Under the pieces are notes generated by a model. That model did no database searches, was not told the DNA's origin, and saw only the letters and a list, made by a program, of their open reading frames with translations. The position numbers and the translations under genes are program-made. 64,000 nt of DNA from an uncultured Chitinophaga sp. (lineage in GTDB: Bacteria; Bacteroidota; Bacteroidia; Chitinophagales; Chitinophagaceae), in the NCBI RefSeq assembly GCF_902168175.1, contig NZ_CABHOU010000025.1:434001-498000 (forward strand). The letters run 5' to 3'. Positions 16,996-26,199 of the stretch are shown here, in pieces (position 1 is the stretch's first letter; each line of letters starts with the position of its first letter).

Positions 16996-19433
16996 AAGGG
17001 GTAACCGATCGCCACGTTCCAGATGATGTTATCCTTTCGCCAGGAACCGCTGCCCAAATCCCATTTACTGATATACCAGCTTTTGTCGGTTGCATTGCTG
17101 GCAAAAGGCTTTTTCAACGGCAGTCCCCAGTCGAACCGCACGATAAAGAACGAGAAATCGAGCCGTAAACCCGCGCCCGTACCAATGGCCAGATCGTTGT
17201 ACAATTTCGCGAAATTGAATTCTGCGCCGGGGCGAACAGTATCTTTCTTCAACATCCAGATATTACCCACATCCAGGAAGGTGGCGCCTTTGAGGTTAAT
17301 GGTGCCGTTGAACAGGCGTAACAGATCGAACCGGTATTCGAGGTTGCCCTCCAGTTTCATATCGCCGGTTTGATCGGGGAAGATAGTGGCAGTAGCCGAT
17401 GTATCAACATACGAACCCGGGCCCAGCGTACGAAGCCGCCATGCCCTTATACTGTTAGGTCCGCCAGATGTGTATTGGCGGATGTAAGGCAATACGTCGG
17501 ACTGTCCGTAAGGCAACCCTATACCCACATAAGCCCTCGCCACGGTGGAAGCCTTCGGCCTGTTCCAGTAAATACGGTAATCACCATCTATTTTTACAAA
17601 CTGCGATATCTGTACATTGGTACCTTTCTCCAGGCTGGTATTCTTGCTGGATACCTGGTAAATGAGGCTGTTGATACCTTTTAACCAAAGGCCCGACTCC
17701 TCGAAGTTTACGCGGACAAAGGAGTTACGTTTGGTATGCAGCGCATCGTTATTGGTATAAATGAACGTAAAGGTCTCCCCACCTATAAACGCCGGCTGGA
17801 AGCTGCGCACCAGGTAAGGGCTCTGATTTACCACCGAATCGCGGAACACTTTCGTTAACTCGGTGCCGACATAGTTAAGCGTAATGGGCCTGAATACCCA
17901 ACGTTTGTAAATAGACTCGTTCCAGTCGTAGCCAAAGCTGGACGACAAGGTGGAGATCACAAATTTATCTACACGGGAAACAGAACTAAAACCTGCGCTC
18001 ACCCTGGTTTTGGCAGTAGAACGATTACTTTGCCTGACGCGGAAAAAAGGCGTGATAAAACGAGGGAAGGTCAGGTTACTTTCAAGCCCGTACTCGGTGG
18101 TTTGCAATGCGAAACGGCCATCGTTACGCACTACTTCCAGGCCGCCCTTCAAACTTACCTGTAATTCATTAGCCGCCTTATTGATGTTGAAGTGGCGGTA
18201 ATTAAGCGACAAACTGCTACCCACAAAGTAGTCGGAACTGGTAGTCACATCGAAGTTTAGCCCCACCTCCTGCCGCTTTTTAGGCGTCATTTGCAGGAAT
18301 ACGTCCAATTTATTAAGACTGTCCTGCTTCTCACGGTATTGCAGGGTGATGAATTGCCAGAGGTTGAGGTCGTAGAGTTTATTGATGGTACCGTTATAGT
18401 TATCGATCGAGTATTTGCTACCCGGCCGCATCAGGATAGAACGGGCCAGCACACTGGGTTTAACGAAGTCGGTGTGCGAGCGTATGGTAAACGACCTGCG
18501 ATGATTTTCTTTCAGCGTAGTATCGGCAATATTACCGTTAATGGCCAGGTCGGGGTATACGTAAATGCTGTCGATAAAGTACAACTGATCCGTATTGCTG
18601 GACGAATCGACGGGTTTGTTTACCCTTACTTCCACATCCAGCGTGAGTTTCGACTGGTTGCGGCTATTGTTAAAAATACCAGAAAGGTTCTCGAAAGGGT
18701 TCAATGCGTTTTTGAACATCGACTTGTTAAGCGTATCTACTTCAAATTCGATAAGGTCGCGCTGGAACTTGTAGTAGCCGGCGTTGCGGAGTACGCGGGT
18801 AAGCCTTTCGCGCTCTGCGTTCAGTGTTTCGCCTTTGTAGACCGTGTTTTTCTTCAGCAGGGAAAGCGTTTGATTTTCGACGACCACTTTACGGACAGCC
18901 GTATCCGGGATCACAAATATGACTTTATCGATCACAAAGTTTTTGCCGGTGTTGACCGTATATTTAACCGATGCCTTTTGCTTCGATAATTCTTCCTCAT
19001 AACTAACGGTTGCGTAAAAGAAGCCCTGGTTGTTCAGGTAGGTAGCCATGCGTGTTACCGATTCCTTTGTTTTGGTGGAATCGTAAATAGCAGGCCCCTC
19101 CAGGTTACGGGGGGCCAGTACAAGGTTCCAGAACCAGTTCGATTTCTTTTCGTTGTACTTCTGGTTATACAGCCACACCTTTACGCGGGTACCGAGAAAT
19201 TTAGTATTGGGTTGCTGAAGGCTGAGTGATTTAGAAGTGAGGGCACTCTTGATATCCTGTTTTTCGGCCGAGGTAATATCACCTTTGATGGCCATTTCGC
19301 TGCCTACGAACAGGTGCTGATCTTTTTGAAGATATTTGGTGTTGGAGCAGGCGCCGATAAAAATGCAGGCACATATCAACAGGCATGAAAAGTATATATT
19401 GTATGCGGAGTTGAACTGTTTCTGCACTTGCAA
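16992..19433 (-). CDS. tamL: TamL-type outer-membrane lipoprotein (BamA/TamA superfamily)
   Basis: This 813-aa protein is an outer-membrane beta-barrel with N-terminal POTRA-like repeats. Its start holds a lipoprotein signal: a hydrophobic stretch YFSCLLICACIFIGAC with the lipobox Cys followed by SNTKYLQ. A TamA-like protein with a lipidated N-terminus is the feature that sets TamL apart from BamA. POTRA-like sequence covers about residues 40-400. The barrel at the C-terminus has the superfamily signature GGPNSIRAWRLRTLGPGSY, the G-x-R-G-like loop, and ends with an aromatic-terminated strand (NVAIGYPF). It likely inserts or folds outer-membrane or surface proteins. It stands alone on the minus strand. 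Confidence 0.9.
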   Translation of the reverse strand: MQVQKQFNSAYNIYFSCLLICACIFIGACSNTKYLQKDQHLFVGSEMAIKGDITSAEKQDIKSALTSKSLSLQQPNTKFLGTRVKVWLYNQKYNEKKSNWFWNLVLAPRNLEGPAIYDSTKTKESVTRMATYLNNQGFFYATVSYEEELSKQKASVKYTVNTGKNFVIDKVIFVIPDTAVRKVVVENQTLSLLKKNTVYKGETLNAERERLTRVLRNAGYYKFQRDLIEFEVDTLNKSMFKNALNPFENLSGIFNNSRNQSKLTLDVEVRVNKPVDSSSNTDQLYFIDSIYVYPDLAINGNIADTTLKENHRRSFTIRSHTDFVKPSVLARSILMRPGSKYSIDNYNGTINKLYDLNLWQFITLQYREKQDSLNKLDVFLQMTPKKRQEVGLNFDVTTSSDYFVGSSLSLNYRHFNINKAANELQVSLKGGLEVVRNDGRFALQTTEYGLESNLTFPRFITPFFRVRQSNRSTAKTRVSAGFSSVSRVDKFVISTLSSSFGYDWNESIYKRWVFRPITLNYVGTELTKVFRDSVVNQSPYLVRSFQPAFIGGETFTFIYTNNDALHTKRNSFVRVNFEESGLWLKGINSLIYQVSSKNTSLEKGTNVQISQFVKIDGDYRIYWNRPKASTVARAYVGIGLPYGQSDVLPYIRQYTSGGPNSIRAWRLRTLGPGSYVDTSATATIFPDQTGDMKLEGNLEYRFDLLRLFNGTINLKGATFLDVGNIWMLKKDTVRPGAEFNFAKLYNDLAIGTGAGLRLDFSFFIVRFDWGLPLKKPFASNATDKSWYISKWDLGSGSWRKDNIIWNVAIGYPF

Positions 19434-19479
19434 TCAAATTAGCTTTTGTTAGTTTCCTGCCTGGCTGATCCTCCCTGGC

Positions 19480-19510
19480 TTGGCCGAATGAAGGAATTCA
19501 TGTAGGTTTG
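19480..19510 (+). promoter_or_regulatory. Promoter of the TrmH-family gene (leaderless)
   Basis: TTG (19480-19482), 20 nt and TAGGTTTG (19503-19510) form a full consensus promoter. The ATG is only 4 nt after the box, so translation probably starts at the very 5' end of the mRNA. Confidence 0.8.
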
Positions 19511-19514
19511 ACCC

Positions 19515-20258
19515 ATGTTGTCAAAGGCGCAAATTAAATATATTCAATCATTACAGCACAAAAAAAACCGTCAAAAATTTGGCCAGTTTGTGGCGGAGGG
19601 CGATAAGATCGTCCAGGAACTGTTGTTGGCCGGGCAACCTGTATCAGCAGTTTATGCTACCCGCGACTGGTTAAGCGACCATCGCGATCTGGCCGAAAAG
19701 GCCACCGGGGCCGATGTAACGGAGGTAGACGAAGCGGGCCTTAAACAACTGTCATCACTATCCACCCCCAATGGCGCACTGGCCATTGTTACTGTACCCA
19801 CTCAAAAGGGCACACCCGAACTGGCGGGGCAAATTAGCCTGATGCTCGAAACCGTTCAGGACCCAGGCAACCTGGGTACCATTATTCGTATAGCCGACTG
19901 GTTTGGCATAAAGCAGGTTATTTGCTCGCCCGACTGTGTGGACGCATACAATGCAAAAACCGTTCAATCCACGATGGGCAGCATTACCCGGGTTAAGGTT
20001 TTGACGGCCGACCTGGTGGCTTTGTTGAAGGAGCAGGCGGCTGTACCCGCCTTTGCCGCCACCCTGGATGGTGAGAATATCGCAGACTTCAGCAAAATCA
20101 CCGAAGGTGTGATCCTGATCGGTAACGAATCACGCGGACTCAGTAACGAACTCATTGAGCAATGCAGTCATAAAATAACGATCCCCCGCCTGGGCGGTGC
20201 AGAGTCGCTTAATGCGGCAGTAGCTACCGGCATTATTTGCGGACGTTTGCTTATTTAA
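19515..20258 (+). CDS. TrmH/SpoU-family RNA 2'-O-methyltransferase
   Basis: The 247-aa protein is a SPOUT-class RNA methyltransferase acting on rRNA or tRNA ribose. The N-terminal substrate-binding domain has KAQIKYIQSLQHKKNRQKFG and FVAEGDKIVQELL. The catalytic knot has the three SpoU motifs: LETVQDPGNLGTIIRIADWF, then EGVILIGNESRGLSNEL, and the final ITIPRLGGAESLNAAVATGI with the S-L-N-A-A-V signature. Target nucleotide is unknown. The start is fixed by a consensus promoter 4 nt upstream. Its 3' end overlaps the convergent permease gene by 8 nt. Confidence 0.94.
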   Translation: MLSKAQIKYIQSLQHKKNRQKFGQFVAEGDKIVQELLLAGQPVSAVYATRDWLSDHRDLAEKATGADVTEVDEAGLKQLSSLSTPNGALAIVTVPTQKGTPELAGQISLMLETVQDPGNLGTIIRIADWFGIKQVICSPDCVDAYNAKTVQSTMGSITRVKVLTADLVALLKEQAAVPAFAATLDGENIADFSKITEGVILIGNESRGLSNELIEQCSHKITIPRLGGAESLNAAVATGIICGRLLI

Positions 20259-21483
20259 ACTGGATAGCCTTTACAGGCACTATTTTCTGGATAAGTATAG
20301 ATGGGATGAAAAGGATGACGGTGCAAATGACCACCGTGCCCACGTTGATGAGCGCCACTTTCCACCATTGGATGGCGATGGGCGCTACCGTCATGTAATA
20401 CGATTCTTCGGGCAGGGTAAAGAAACCCGTTTGCAGTTGCAGGAAAGCCAGGCCCAGGCCCAGCACATTACCGATAATTACGCCCACCAGCACAATGTAA
20501 CCCGACTGGTACACGAAAATATTCTGCAAATCGCCGTTGCTCATACCCAGTGCTTTCAGGATGCCCACCATGTTCGTTCGTTCCAGGATGAGGATAAGGA
20601 TGGCGGTGACCATATTGATAATGGCCACTATAGCCATGATAATAAGAATGATGATCTCGTTTTTATTCTGTAACCCAAGCCAGTCGAAAATGTTGGGATA
20701 AATTTCCTTCATCGTACGCACGGTTTGTTCCTCGGGCATAAAATCGACTACCAGCTCACTGACCTTGTCCATTTTGCGGTAATCGTCTAGGAACACTTCA
20801 TAACCACCAATTTCGTTCCTATCCCAGTCGTTCAGTTTGCGGATAAGTTGCAGGTCGCCCAGGAAATACGTTTTATCATACTCTTCAATGCCAGTTTTAT
20901 AAATACCGCATATTGTGAGTTTACGCGCCCGTGGCGGCAATCCGTCGCCGCGCACGAAGTAAACGATGATAGCGTCGTTCAGTTTGAGTTTTAGTAACCG
21001 CGCCGTGGTGGCAGATACAAGTACTTCCGGCGAGTAAGCCGTATCGTTATATCTTATAAGGCGGCCCTCCTGTAAAAAGCCGCTGATCCTGCTCCAATTG
21101 TAATTTTTATCAACCCCTTTATAGATCATGCCTTCAATATCCGTTTTCGTTTTTACCAGCACCGATTTAGTGGCGAAGGTATTAACAGCAGTTACACCTG
21201 GCGTGGCAAGCAGGCGGGCAGTAAACTTTTTATCGGCAGGAAAAGGAGTTTGATCGGTTAGCGGGCTGGCATTAGGCTGATATTGATTGATATGAAGATG
21301 GCCCCAGAAGCTGAATATCTTATCCTGGATGGTTTGCTGGAAACCGTTGATCAGCGCCGTGGCCAGTATCATTACCGCTACACTGATAGCCGTAGCCGCC
21401 ATCGCAATGGTGATAATGAACCTGGAAAAAGACGAGGCTTTATTAAAAGCGATACGCCTGGCAATGAACAACGATACCTGCAT
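20251..21483 (-). CDS. LolC/LolE-like ABC transporter permease (FtsX family)
   Basis: This 410-aa membrane protein has the four-span FtsX/MacB plan. The first span lies around residues 20-45 (IITIAMAATAISVAVMILATAL). A large periplasmic domain spans about residues 50-270, and three spans near the C-terminus begin at EIIILIIMAIVAIINMVTAI. ILERTNMVGILKALGMSNGD is the typical cytoplasmic loop after the second span. The best family match is the lipoprotein-releasing LolC/LolE group, which extracts lipoproteins from the inner membrane. The ATPase partner is not adjacent. Its end overlaps the TrmH-family gene by 8 nt. Confidence 0.88.
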   Translation of the reverse strand: MQVSLFIARRIAFNKASSFSRFIITIAMAATAISVAVMILATALINGFQQTIQDKIFSFWGHLHINQYQPNASPLTDQTPFPADKKFTARLLATPGVTAVNTFATKSVLVKTKTDIEGMIYKGVDKNYNWSRISGFLQEGRLIRYNDTAYSPEVLVSATTARLLKLKLNDAIIVYFVRGDGLPPRARKLTICGIYKTGIEEYDKTYFLGDLQLIRKLNDWDRNEIGGYEVFLDDYRKMDKVSELVVDFMPEEQTVRTMKEIYPNIFDWLGLQNKNEIIILIIMAIVAIINMVTAILILILERTNMVGILKALGMSNGDLQNIFVYQSGYIVLVGVIIGNVLGLGLAFLQLQTGFFTLPEESYYMTVAPIAIQWWKVALINVGTVVICTVILFIPSILIQKIVPVKAIQFK

Positions 21484-21639
21484 GTATGAATTTTACGCGC
21501 ATCAAACCTAAAGAAAATTTCGGGGATTATGCCATCCCGGTATCAGCAGGCTTCGTCACACCGCAATGGAAGTTAGTCACATCTGCCGGCAGGCAGTGGA
21601 TTTGAGCGCTAATATTACATTGTATTTAACAAACACCCC

Positions 21640-23166
21640 ATGAAACATATTTGTACTGCCCTGGTGATATTAATAAGCATTAACCTGCCTGCGCAGGATA
21701 AAACGCAGGCCTATTTTGATACACTGCACCAGCATCAACTGTTTCATGGGAATATATTACTGGCGCAGCAGGAAAAGGTTGTGTACCGTTACAGTGGTGG
21801 TTATGCCAACGAGCGTGCCCATCAGCCCAACCAAACTCAAACACGCTTTAACCTGGCCTCTATATCTAAAGTTTTTACGTCCACCGCCATTCTTCAACTA
21901 AGGGATAAGGGGAAATTACAGCTGGAAGATGATGTCCGTCTGTATTTCCCCGACTTCCCGTTTCCCGGTGTACGCATCCGGCACCTGTTAACCCATACTG
22001 CCGGCCTGCCCAACCTGGAACTCACCGGTGATGTAGTGAAACAATATCCTGATACGGTGATCACCAATGCGGTGTTGATGCAACTGCTGAAACAATGGGG
22101 CAAGCCGCTGTACTTCACGCCAGGCGAGGAATACCGCTATTGCAATACCGGCTATATGCTGCTGGCGATGATCGTGGAAAAGCAAAGCCGTATGCCCTTT
22201 GCCGCTTACCTCGACAAGTACATTTTTAAGCCTGCCGGTATGAAGAACACTTACCTGGCGGTATATGGCAGTCCGAGCTGGCAGGATACGGCGCGGGCGG
22301 TTCACCAGGTGATGCCTTTTTTATTCGATTCGGTGTATACACCTGTAGATGAGATAAAGCGGTACCGTTTTTCAGAATACAATAACCAGGCGGCTTATGG
22401 CAGCAGCAACATTATAAGTACGGTAGAAGACATCCTTAAATTTGATGCCGCGTTTTTCGGATACAAGCTGTTGCGCGCATCGAGTGTTGCAGAAGCCATT
22501 ACCCCACTCAGACTTAACAATGGCAAGCTGGTGCGCGAACAGATGGACACTATGCTGGGTGAAGGCGATGGTTATTATGGCCTCGGCTGGGAGATATTCG
22601 AGCAGCCGGGCTTTGGTAAAGGGGTAGGACATGGAGGTTACAAGTTCGGGATGGCTACGTTTTACTATCGTAACCTCGATAAACAGCAGGTAATTGTAAG
22701 TTTTATGAATGGTAACAGTCGCCTTGGCGACGTGGTAACTTCCGGGCTGTACCTGCTGAACGGACTACCCGCCATCAAACCGGACATCAAACGATCAGCT
22801 GTACGGGCTTATGCACAGGCGCTTATCAGTAAAGGCCCCGATCATGCGGCCGCCATGTTGCAACTATACCGTGCCGATAGCAGCCACTATTACTTCTCAG
22901 ATAAAGAAATGAATTTCCTGGGTTACGATTTCCTTTACCAGGCATCGTTTACGGGCCACCAGCAACTATCGCTGGAAACCTTTAAGCTTAACACGTTCAT
23001 CGTGCCAGGCGACTTTAATGTGTACGACAGTTATGGGGAAGCGCTGATGGAAAGCGGGAATAAGGAAGATGCCGTACATATGTATAAACGTTCGCTGGAA
23101 CTTAATCCCCAAAACCAGGGCGGCATAAAAGCCCTGGAAAGGATAGGGAGTATGCCCGGGGCATAG
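21640..23166 (+). CDS. Serine hydrolase (class C beta-lactamase/penicillin-binding-like)
   Basis: The 508-aa secreted protein starts with a signal peptide ending near LPAQ. The beta-lactamase-related domain covers about residues 25-390. It has the catalytic S-x-x-K in ASISKVFTSTAI, the Y-x-N motif in EYRYCNTGYMLLAM and the third motif region in VGHGGYKFGMATFYY. The C-terminal 100 residues end in a TPR-like helix pair (ALMESGNKEDAVHMYKRSL). Such proteins hydrolyse peptides or esters of unknown identity and are common in Bacteroidota; resistance is not implied. The gene is followed by the T9SS plug gene 52 nt downstream. Confidence 0.9.
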   Translation: MKHICTALVILISINLPAQDKTQAYFDTLHQHQLFHGNILLAQQEKVVYRYSGGYANERAHQPNQTQTRFNLASISKVFTSTAILQLRDKGKLQLEDDVRLYFPDFPFPGVRIRHLLTHTAGLPNLELTGDVVKQYPDTVITNAVLMQLLKQWGKPLYFTPGEEYRYCNTGYMLLAMIVEKQSRMPFAAYLDKYIFKPAGMKNTYLAVYGSPSWQDTARAVHQVMPFLFDSVYTPVDEIKRYRFSEYNNQAAYGSSNIISTVEDILKFDAAFFGYKLLRASSVAEAITPLRLNNGKLVREQMDTMLGEGDGYYGLGWEIFEQPGFGKGVGHGGYKFGMATFYYRNLDKQQVIVSFMNGNSRLGDVVTSGLYLLNGLPAIKPDIKRSAVRAYAQALISKGPDHAAAMLQLYRADSSHYYFSDKEMNFLGYDFLYQASFTGHQQLSLETFKLNTFIVPGDFNVYDSYGEALMESGNKEDAVHMYKRSLELNPQNQGGIKALERIGSMPGA

Positions 23167-23218
23167 CATCTGCGCAAATAGTCGTACCTTAAATGCCACA
23201 TTTTGCGTTATTGTAATT

Positions 23219-24505
23219 ATGAGAACAACTTGTAGCATATTCCTCAGCATACTCCTGTTTTGCAGTCATATAGCCCGGGCCCAGTCAGATGTTCCCACAC
23301 CCGATCATGTGTACATGAGTAACATTAAAACGGTGAAACTTAACCGGAGCGGCGACTACCTGGCGGCACCCATCATTACACTTACCGGTGGCGAAAAGTT
23401 AAGCCTCGGCTTTGACGACCTGGACGCAACACCAAAGAACTACTTCTATACCATTGTACATTGCAACGCCGACTGGACGCGTTCGAACTTCAATACGTTC
23501 GACTACCTGAACGGCTTTGTTGAAAACAGGATACAAACTTCCAGGTTCTCCAGGCTTACGCTGCAGCGCTACCTGCACTATTCGGTGGATTTTCCGAATG
23601 CCAACTGCACACCACTTAAATCGGGCAACTACATCTTAAAAGTGTACATGAACAGCGATACCAGTCAGCTCGCCTTCACCCGCCGTTTTTTAGTGGTGGA
23701 TAGTAAAGCGGGACTGAGTGGTTTCATCTCCACTCCCATCAACCCAAAATTTTTCAAAACGCATCAGAAGGTAAACTTCTCGATCAATACCAAAGCACTG
23801 AACATAAACAATCCTTTTAACCAGGTAAAGGTGGTGATATTGCAGAACAACCGCTGGGACAATGCCATCACCGGTATTAAACCCATGTTCGTAAAACCGG
23901 ATGGGCTGGAATACAATGCAGAAAACGACTGCCTGTTCCCCGCAGGTAAAGAATGGCGCTGGATGGACCTTCGCAGTCTTCGACTGCAAACAGAACGCGT
24001 AGCCCGTGCAGAATATGGTAAAACCGGTACCGAAATATGGGCACAGCCCGACCCGGAAAGGGGTAATGCCCGTTACTTTTACATCAAAGACATTAACGGC
24101 AAATTCTTCCCCGGCTCGCTCGACAACACCTACGATGCTAATACAGAAGGTGACTATACGAAGGTAAATTTTGTGTTTCCCTCTAAAGATCCGTACGTGG
24201 GTTACGATTTGTACATTTTTGGTGAGTTAACCAACTACGAACGTAATGAAAGCAATAAACTTATTTATAATGGCACACGCCAGGCCTACGAAGGCAGCCT
24301 GTTCCTGAAACAGGGCTTCTATAATTATGTTTATGGGTTGATAGACCGGGCTAACAACAATACGTTTAGCACTGAATACACTGAGGGAGACTGGTGGGAA
24401 ACCGAAAACGATTACACGGTGCTGGTGTATTACCGCTCGCTTGGCGGGCGTGGCGATGAACTGGTGGGCTCACTGCCGTTAAATTCGATACGGAACAGGA
24501 AGTAA
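23219..24505 (+). CDS. Type IX secretion system plug protein (DUF5103)
   Basis: The 428-aa product has a signal peptide (residues 1-21, ending ARAQ) and the DUF5103 layout now named T9SS plug protein. The N-terminal domain has YMSNIKTVKLNRSGDYLAAP then IITLTGGEKLSLGFDDLDA, and FYTIVHCNADWTRSNF. The C-terminal domain has DYTKVNFVFPSKDPYVGYDL and FYNYVYGLID. Known members sit in the periplasmic opening of the SprA (Sov) outer-membrane pore and block it when no cargo is engaged. Its presence points to T9SS in this organism, although no other T9SS gene is in the window. Two convergent genes end at a shared 16-bp terminator. Confidence 0.85.
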   Translation: MRTTCSIFLSILLFCSHIARAQSDVPTPDHVYMSNIKTVKLNRSGDYLAAPIITLTGGEKLSLGFDDLDATPKNYFYTIVHCNADWTRSNFNTFDYLNGFVENRIQTSRFSRLTLQRYLHYSVDFPNANCTPLKSGNYILKVYMNSDTSQLAFTRRFLVVDSKAGLSGFISTPINPKFFKTHQKVNFSINTKALNINNPFNQVKVVILQNNRWDNAITGIKPMFVKPDGLEYNAENDCLFPAGKEWRWMDLRSLRLQTERVARAEYGKTGTEIWAQPDPERGNARYFYIKDINGKFFPGSLDNTYDANTEGDYTKVNFVFPSKDPYVGYDLYIFGELTNYERNESNKLIYNGTRQAYEGSLFLKQGFYNYVYGLIDRANNNTFSTEYTEGDWWETENDYTVLVYYRSLGGRGDELVGSLPLNSIRNRK

Positions 24506-24551
24506 AGAAGAAAGAAGTTATAAAGATAAACCACCTGTCTGATCAGGTTGT

Positions 24552-24594
24552 AAAAGAAAACAGGGCACCTCATTGAGATGCCCTGTTTTCTTTT
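24552..24594. terminator. Bidirectional terminator between the T9SS plug gene and ndh
   Basis: Perfect 16-bp arms (24552-24567 and 24579-24594) surround an 11-nt loop. A-rich and T-rich ends serve both strands. Confidence 0.9.
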
Positions 24595-25915
24595 ATTCCG
24601 TCGACGTGTCTATCGACTGCCGCAGTTTTACAATGTTAGCCGCACCGCGTTTAATGATAATACGCGTGCCACGGTCGTAAGTAAGGTAACGGTAGGCCCA
24701 GTTGATGAATACCACCATCTTATTACGGAAGCCCATCAGGTTTAGCAGGTGTACCACCATCCACACTATCCACGCGAAGTAACCAGCTAGTTTAAGTCCC
24801 AGGAATTCTGCCACTGCACGGTGACGGCCAATGGTAGCCATACTACCCAGGTCTTTATATTTAAAGGGCTGCATGGCTTCTCCTTTTAATGAACGTTTCA
24901 GGTTTTTACCTACGTTACTACCCTGTTGCGACGCTACCTGGGCCACCATTGGGTAACCTTTGGGGAAACGCTCGTCGTTGGCCAGTTGTGCGGCATCGCC
25001 AATCGCATAGATATTGTTAAAGCCTTTTACCTGGTTAAATTCATTGACTATAATACGGCCGTTAGGTATAATATTATCAGCTGGCAAACCGTCTACCGGT
25101 ACGCCCTTAACACCAGCCGACCATAACAGCGACTGCGAGCGCAGCACTTCGCCGTTGCCAAGTACCAGCGTGGTACCATCATAATCTTTCACGGCGGTGT
25201 TAGTGAGTACTTTTACACCCAGTTTGCGAAGCCCTGCTTCGGTACGTTGCGATGATTTTTCGCTCATAGCCGCCAGCAATCTCGGGCCAGCTTCTATCAG
25301 GTACACCTCCATTAAATGCAGGGGTAATTCCGGGTAATCTTTTGGCAGTATATATTCACGTAACTCAGCAAAAGCCCCTGCCAGTTCAACTCCTGTAGGG
25401 CCGCCACCTACCATTACAAAGTTCAGTTTAGTACGAATATCATCGTCGTTGCCCATCAGCAAACTTTCTTCGAACTGTTTTAACACATAGTTCCTGATCT
25501 GCACGGCTTCTATCAGCGACTTCATACCAATGGCATGTTGTTCAATTTGTTTATTGCCGAAGAAGTTGGTATTGCTGCCTGTGGCCAGTACGAGGTGATC
25601 AAATTTGATGGGACCTATATTAGTATCGAGGATGTTTTCAGCGGTATTAACGCCCTTCACTTCGGCCATCCGGAAGTGAAAGTTCTTTTGTTTTTTAAAG
25701 ATCCCTCTTAATGGGAAAGCGATGCTATCGGGTTCGAGGCCGGCAGTGGCTACCTGGTATAAAAGGGGTTGAAAAAGATGATAGTTATTCCTGTCGAGTA
25801 ATACCACCTGGAAGGCTGCTTTTCGTAAAGACTTGGCTAGCATTATGCCTCCGAATCCGCCCCCCACGATTACGACGCGGGGCTCACTGGTTTCCGGAAT
25901 ATTGGGCTGTAACAT
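24593..25915 (-). CDS. ndh: Type II NADH dehydrogenase (NDH-2)
   Basis: The 440-aa enzyme passes electrons from NADH to quinone without proton pumping. Two Rossmann motifs are seen: FAD binding at RVVIVGGGFGGIMLAKSL (residues 13-30) and NADH binding at FVMVGGGPTGVELAGAFAEL near residue 170. The flavin-contact segment NIYAIGDAAQLAND lies near 310, and QVASQQGSNVGKNLKR is typical for NDH-2. The C-terminus has a hydrophobic patch (YFAWIVWMVVHLLNLMGF) suited to membrane attachment. It stands as a single-gene unit on the minus strand. Confidence 0.95.
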   Translation of the reverse strand: MLQPNIPETSEPRVVIVGGGFGGIMLAKSLRKAAFQVVLLDRNNYHLFQPLLYQVATAGLEPDSIAFPLRGIFKKQKNFHFRMAEVKGVNTAENILDTNIGPIKFDHLVLATGSNTNFFGNKQIEQHAIGMKSLIEAVQIRNYVLKQFEESLLMGNDDDIRTKLNFVMVGGGPTGVELAGAFAELREYILPKDYPELPLHLMEVYLIEAGPRLLAAMSEKSSQRTEAGLRKLGVKVLTNTAVKDYDGTTLVLGNGEVLRSQSLLWSAGVKGVPVDGLPADNIIPNGRIIVNEFNQVKGFNNIYAIGDAAQLANDERFPKGYPMVAQVASQQGSNVGKNLKRSLKGEAMQPFKYKDLGSMATIGRHRAVAEFLGLKLAGYFAWIVWMVVHLLNLMGFRNKMVVFINWAYRYLTYDRGTRIIIKRGAANIVKLRQSIDTSTE

Positions 25916-26099
25916 ATCTTGAGTTTTAATGTTCCTGTTCTCCTTCGCCGGGCAGCGGTTTCCAGCTGCCAGGCGTTCCTGTCTTTTGTTCTATGGTTGC
26001 GGCAAATGCCGTACCATTGGTTTAGATTCCCAAAGTTACGAAACTTTCAAAAAATACTGAAAGATACAGGCATAATATTCCCAATTTGATTAAAAAAAA

Positions 26100-26125
26100 T
26101 CCGGGTATCGCAGATGATACCCGGA
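26100..26125 (-). terminator. Terminator of glpK-glpF
   Basis: A 10-bp stem (26100-26109 with 26116-26125, 6-nt loop) is followed on the minus strand by a run of eight U. It lies 75 nt after the glpF stop. Confidence 0.9.
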
Positions 26126-26199
26126 ACATAAAAACTGCTATTCTATTAATGAAAAAACTTAGGCTGATGAGTTACTTTGTAGTGCAGCATCCGCCGTCA

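Noticed and set aside
21640..23166. Serine hydrolase as a resistance beta-lactamase
   Set aside because: It has the broad S-x-x-K/Y-x-N family motifs and a long C-terminal extension, but no context or specific feature for antibiotic resistance.
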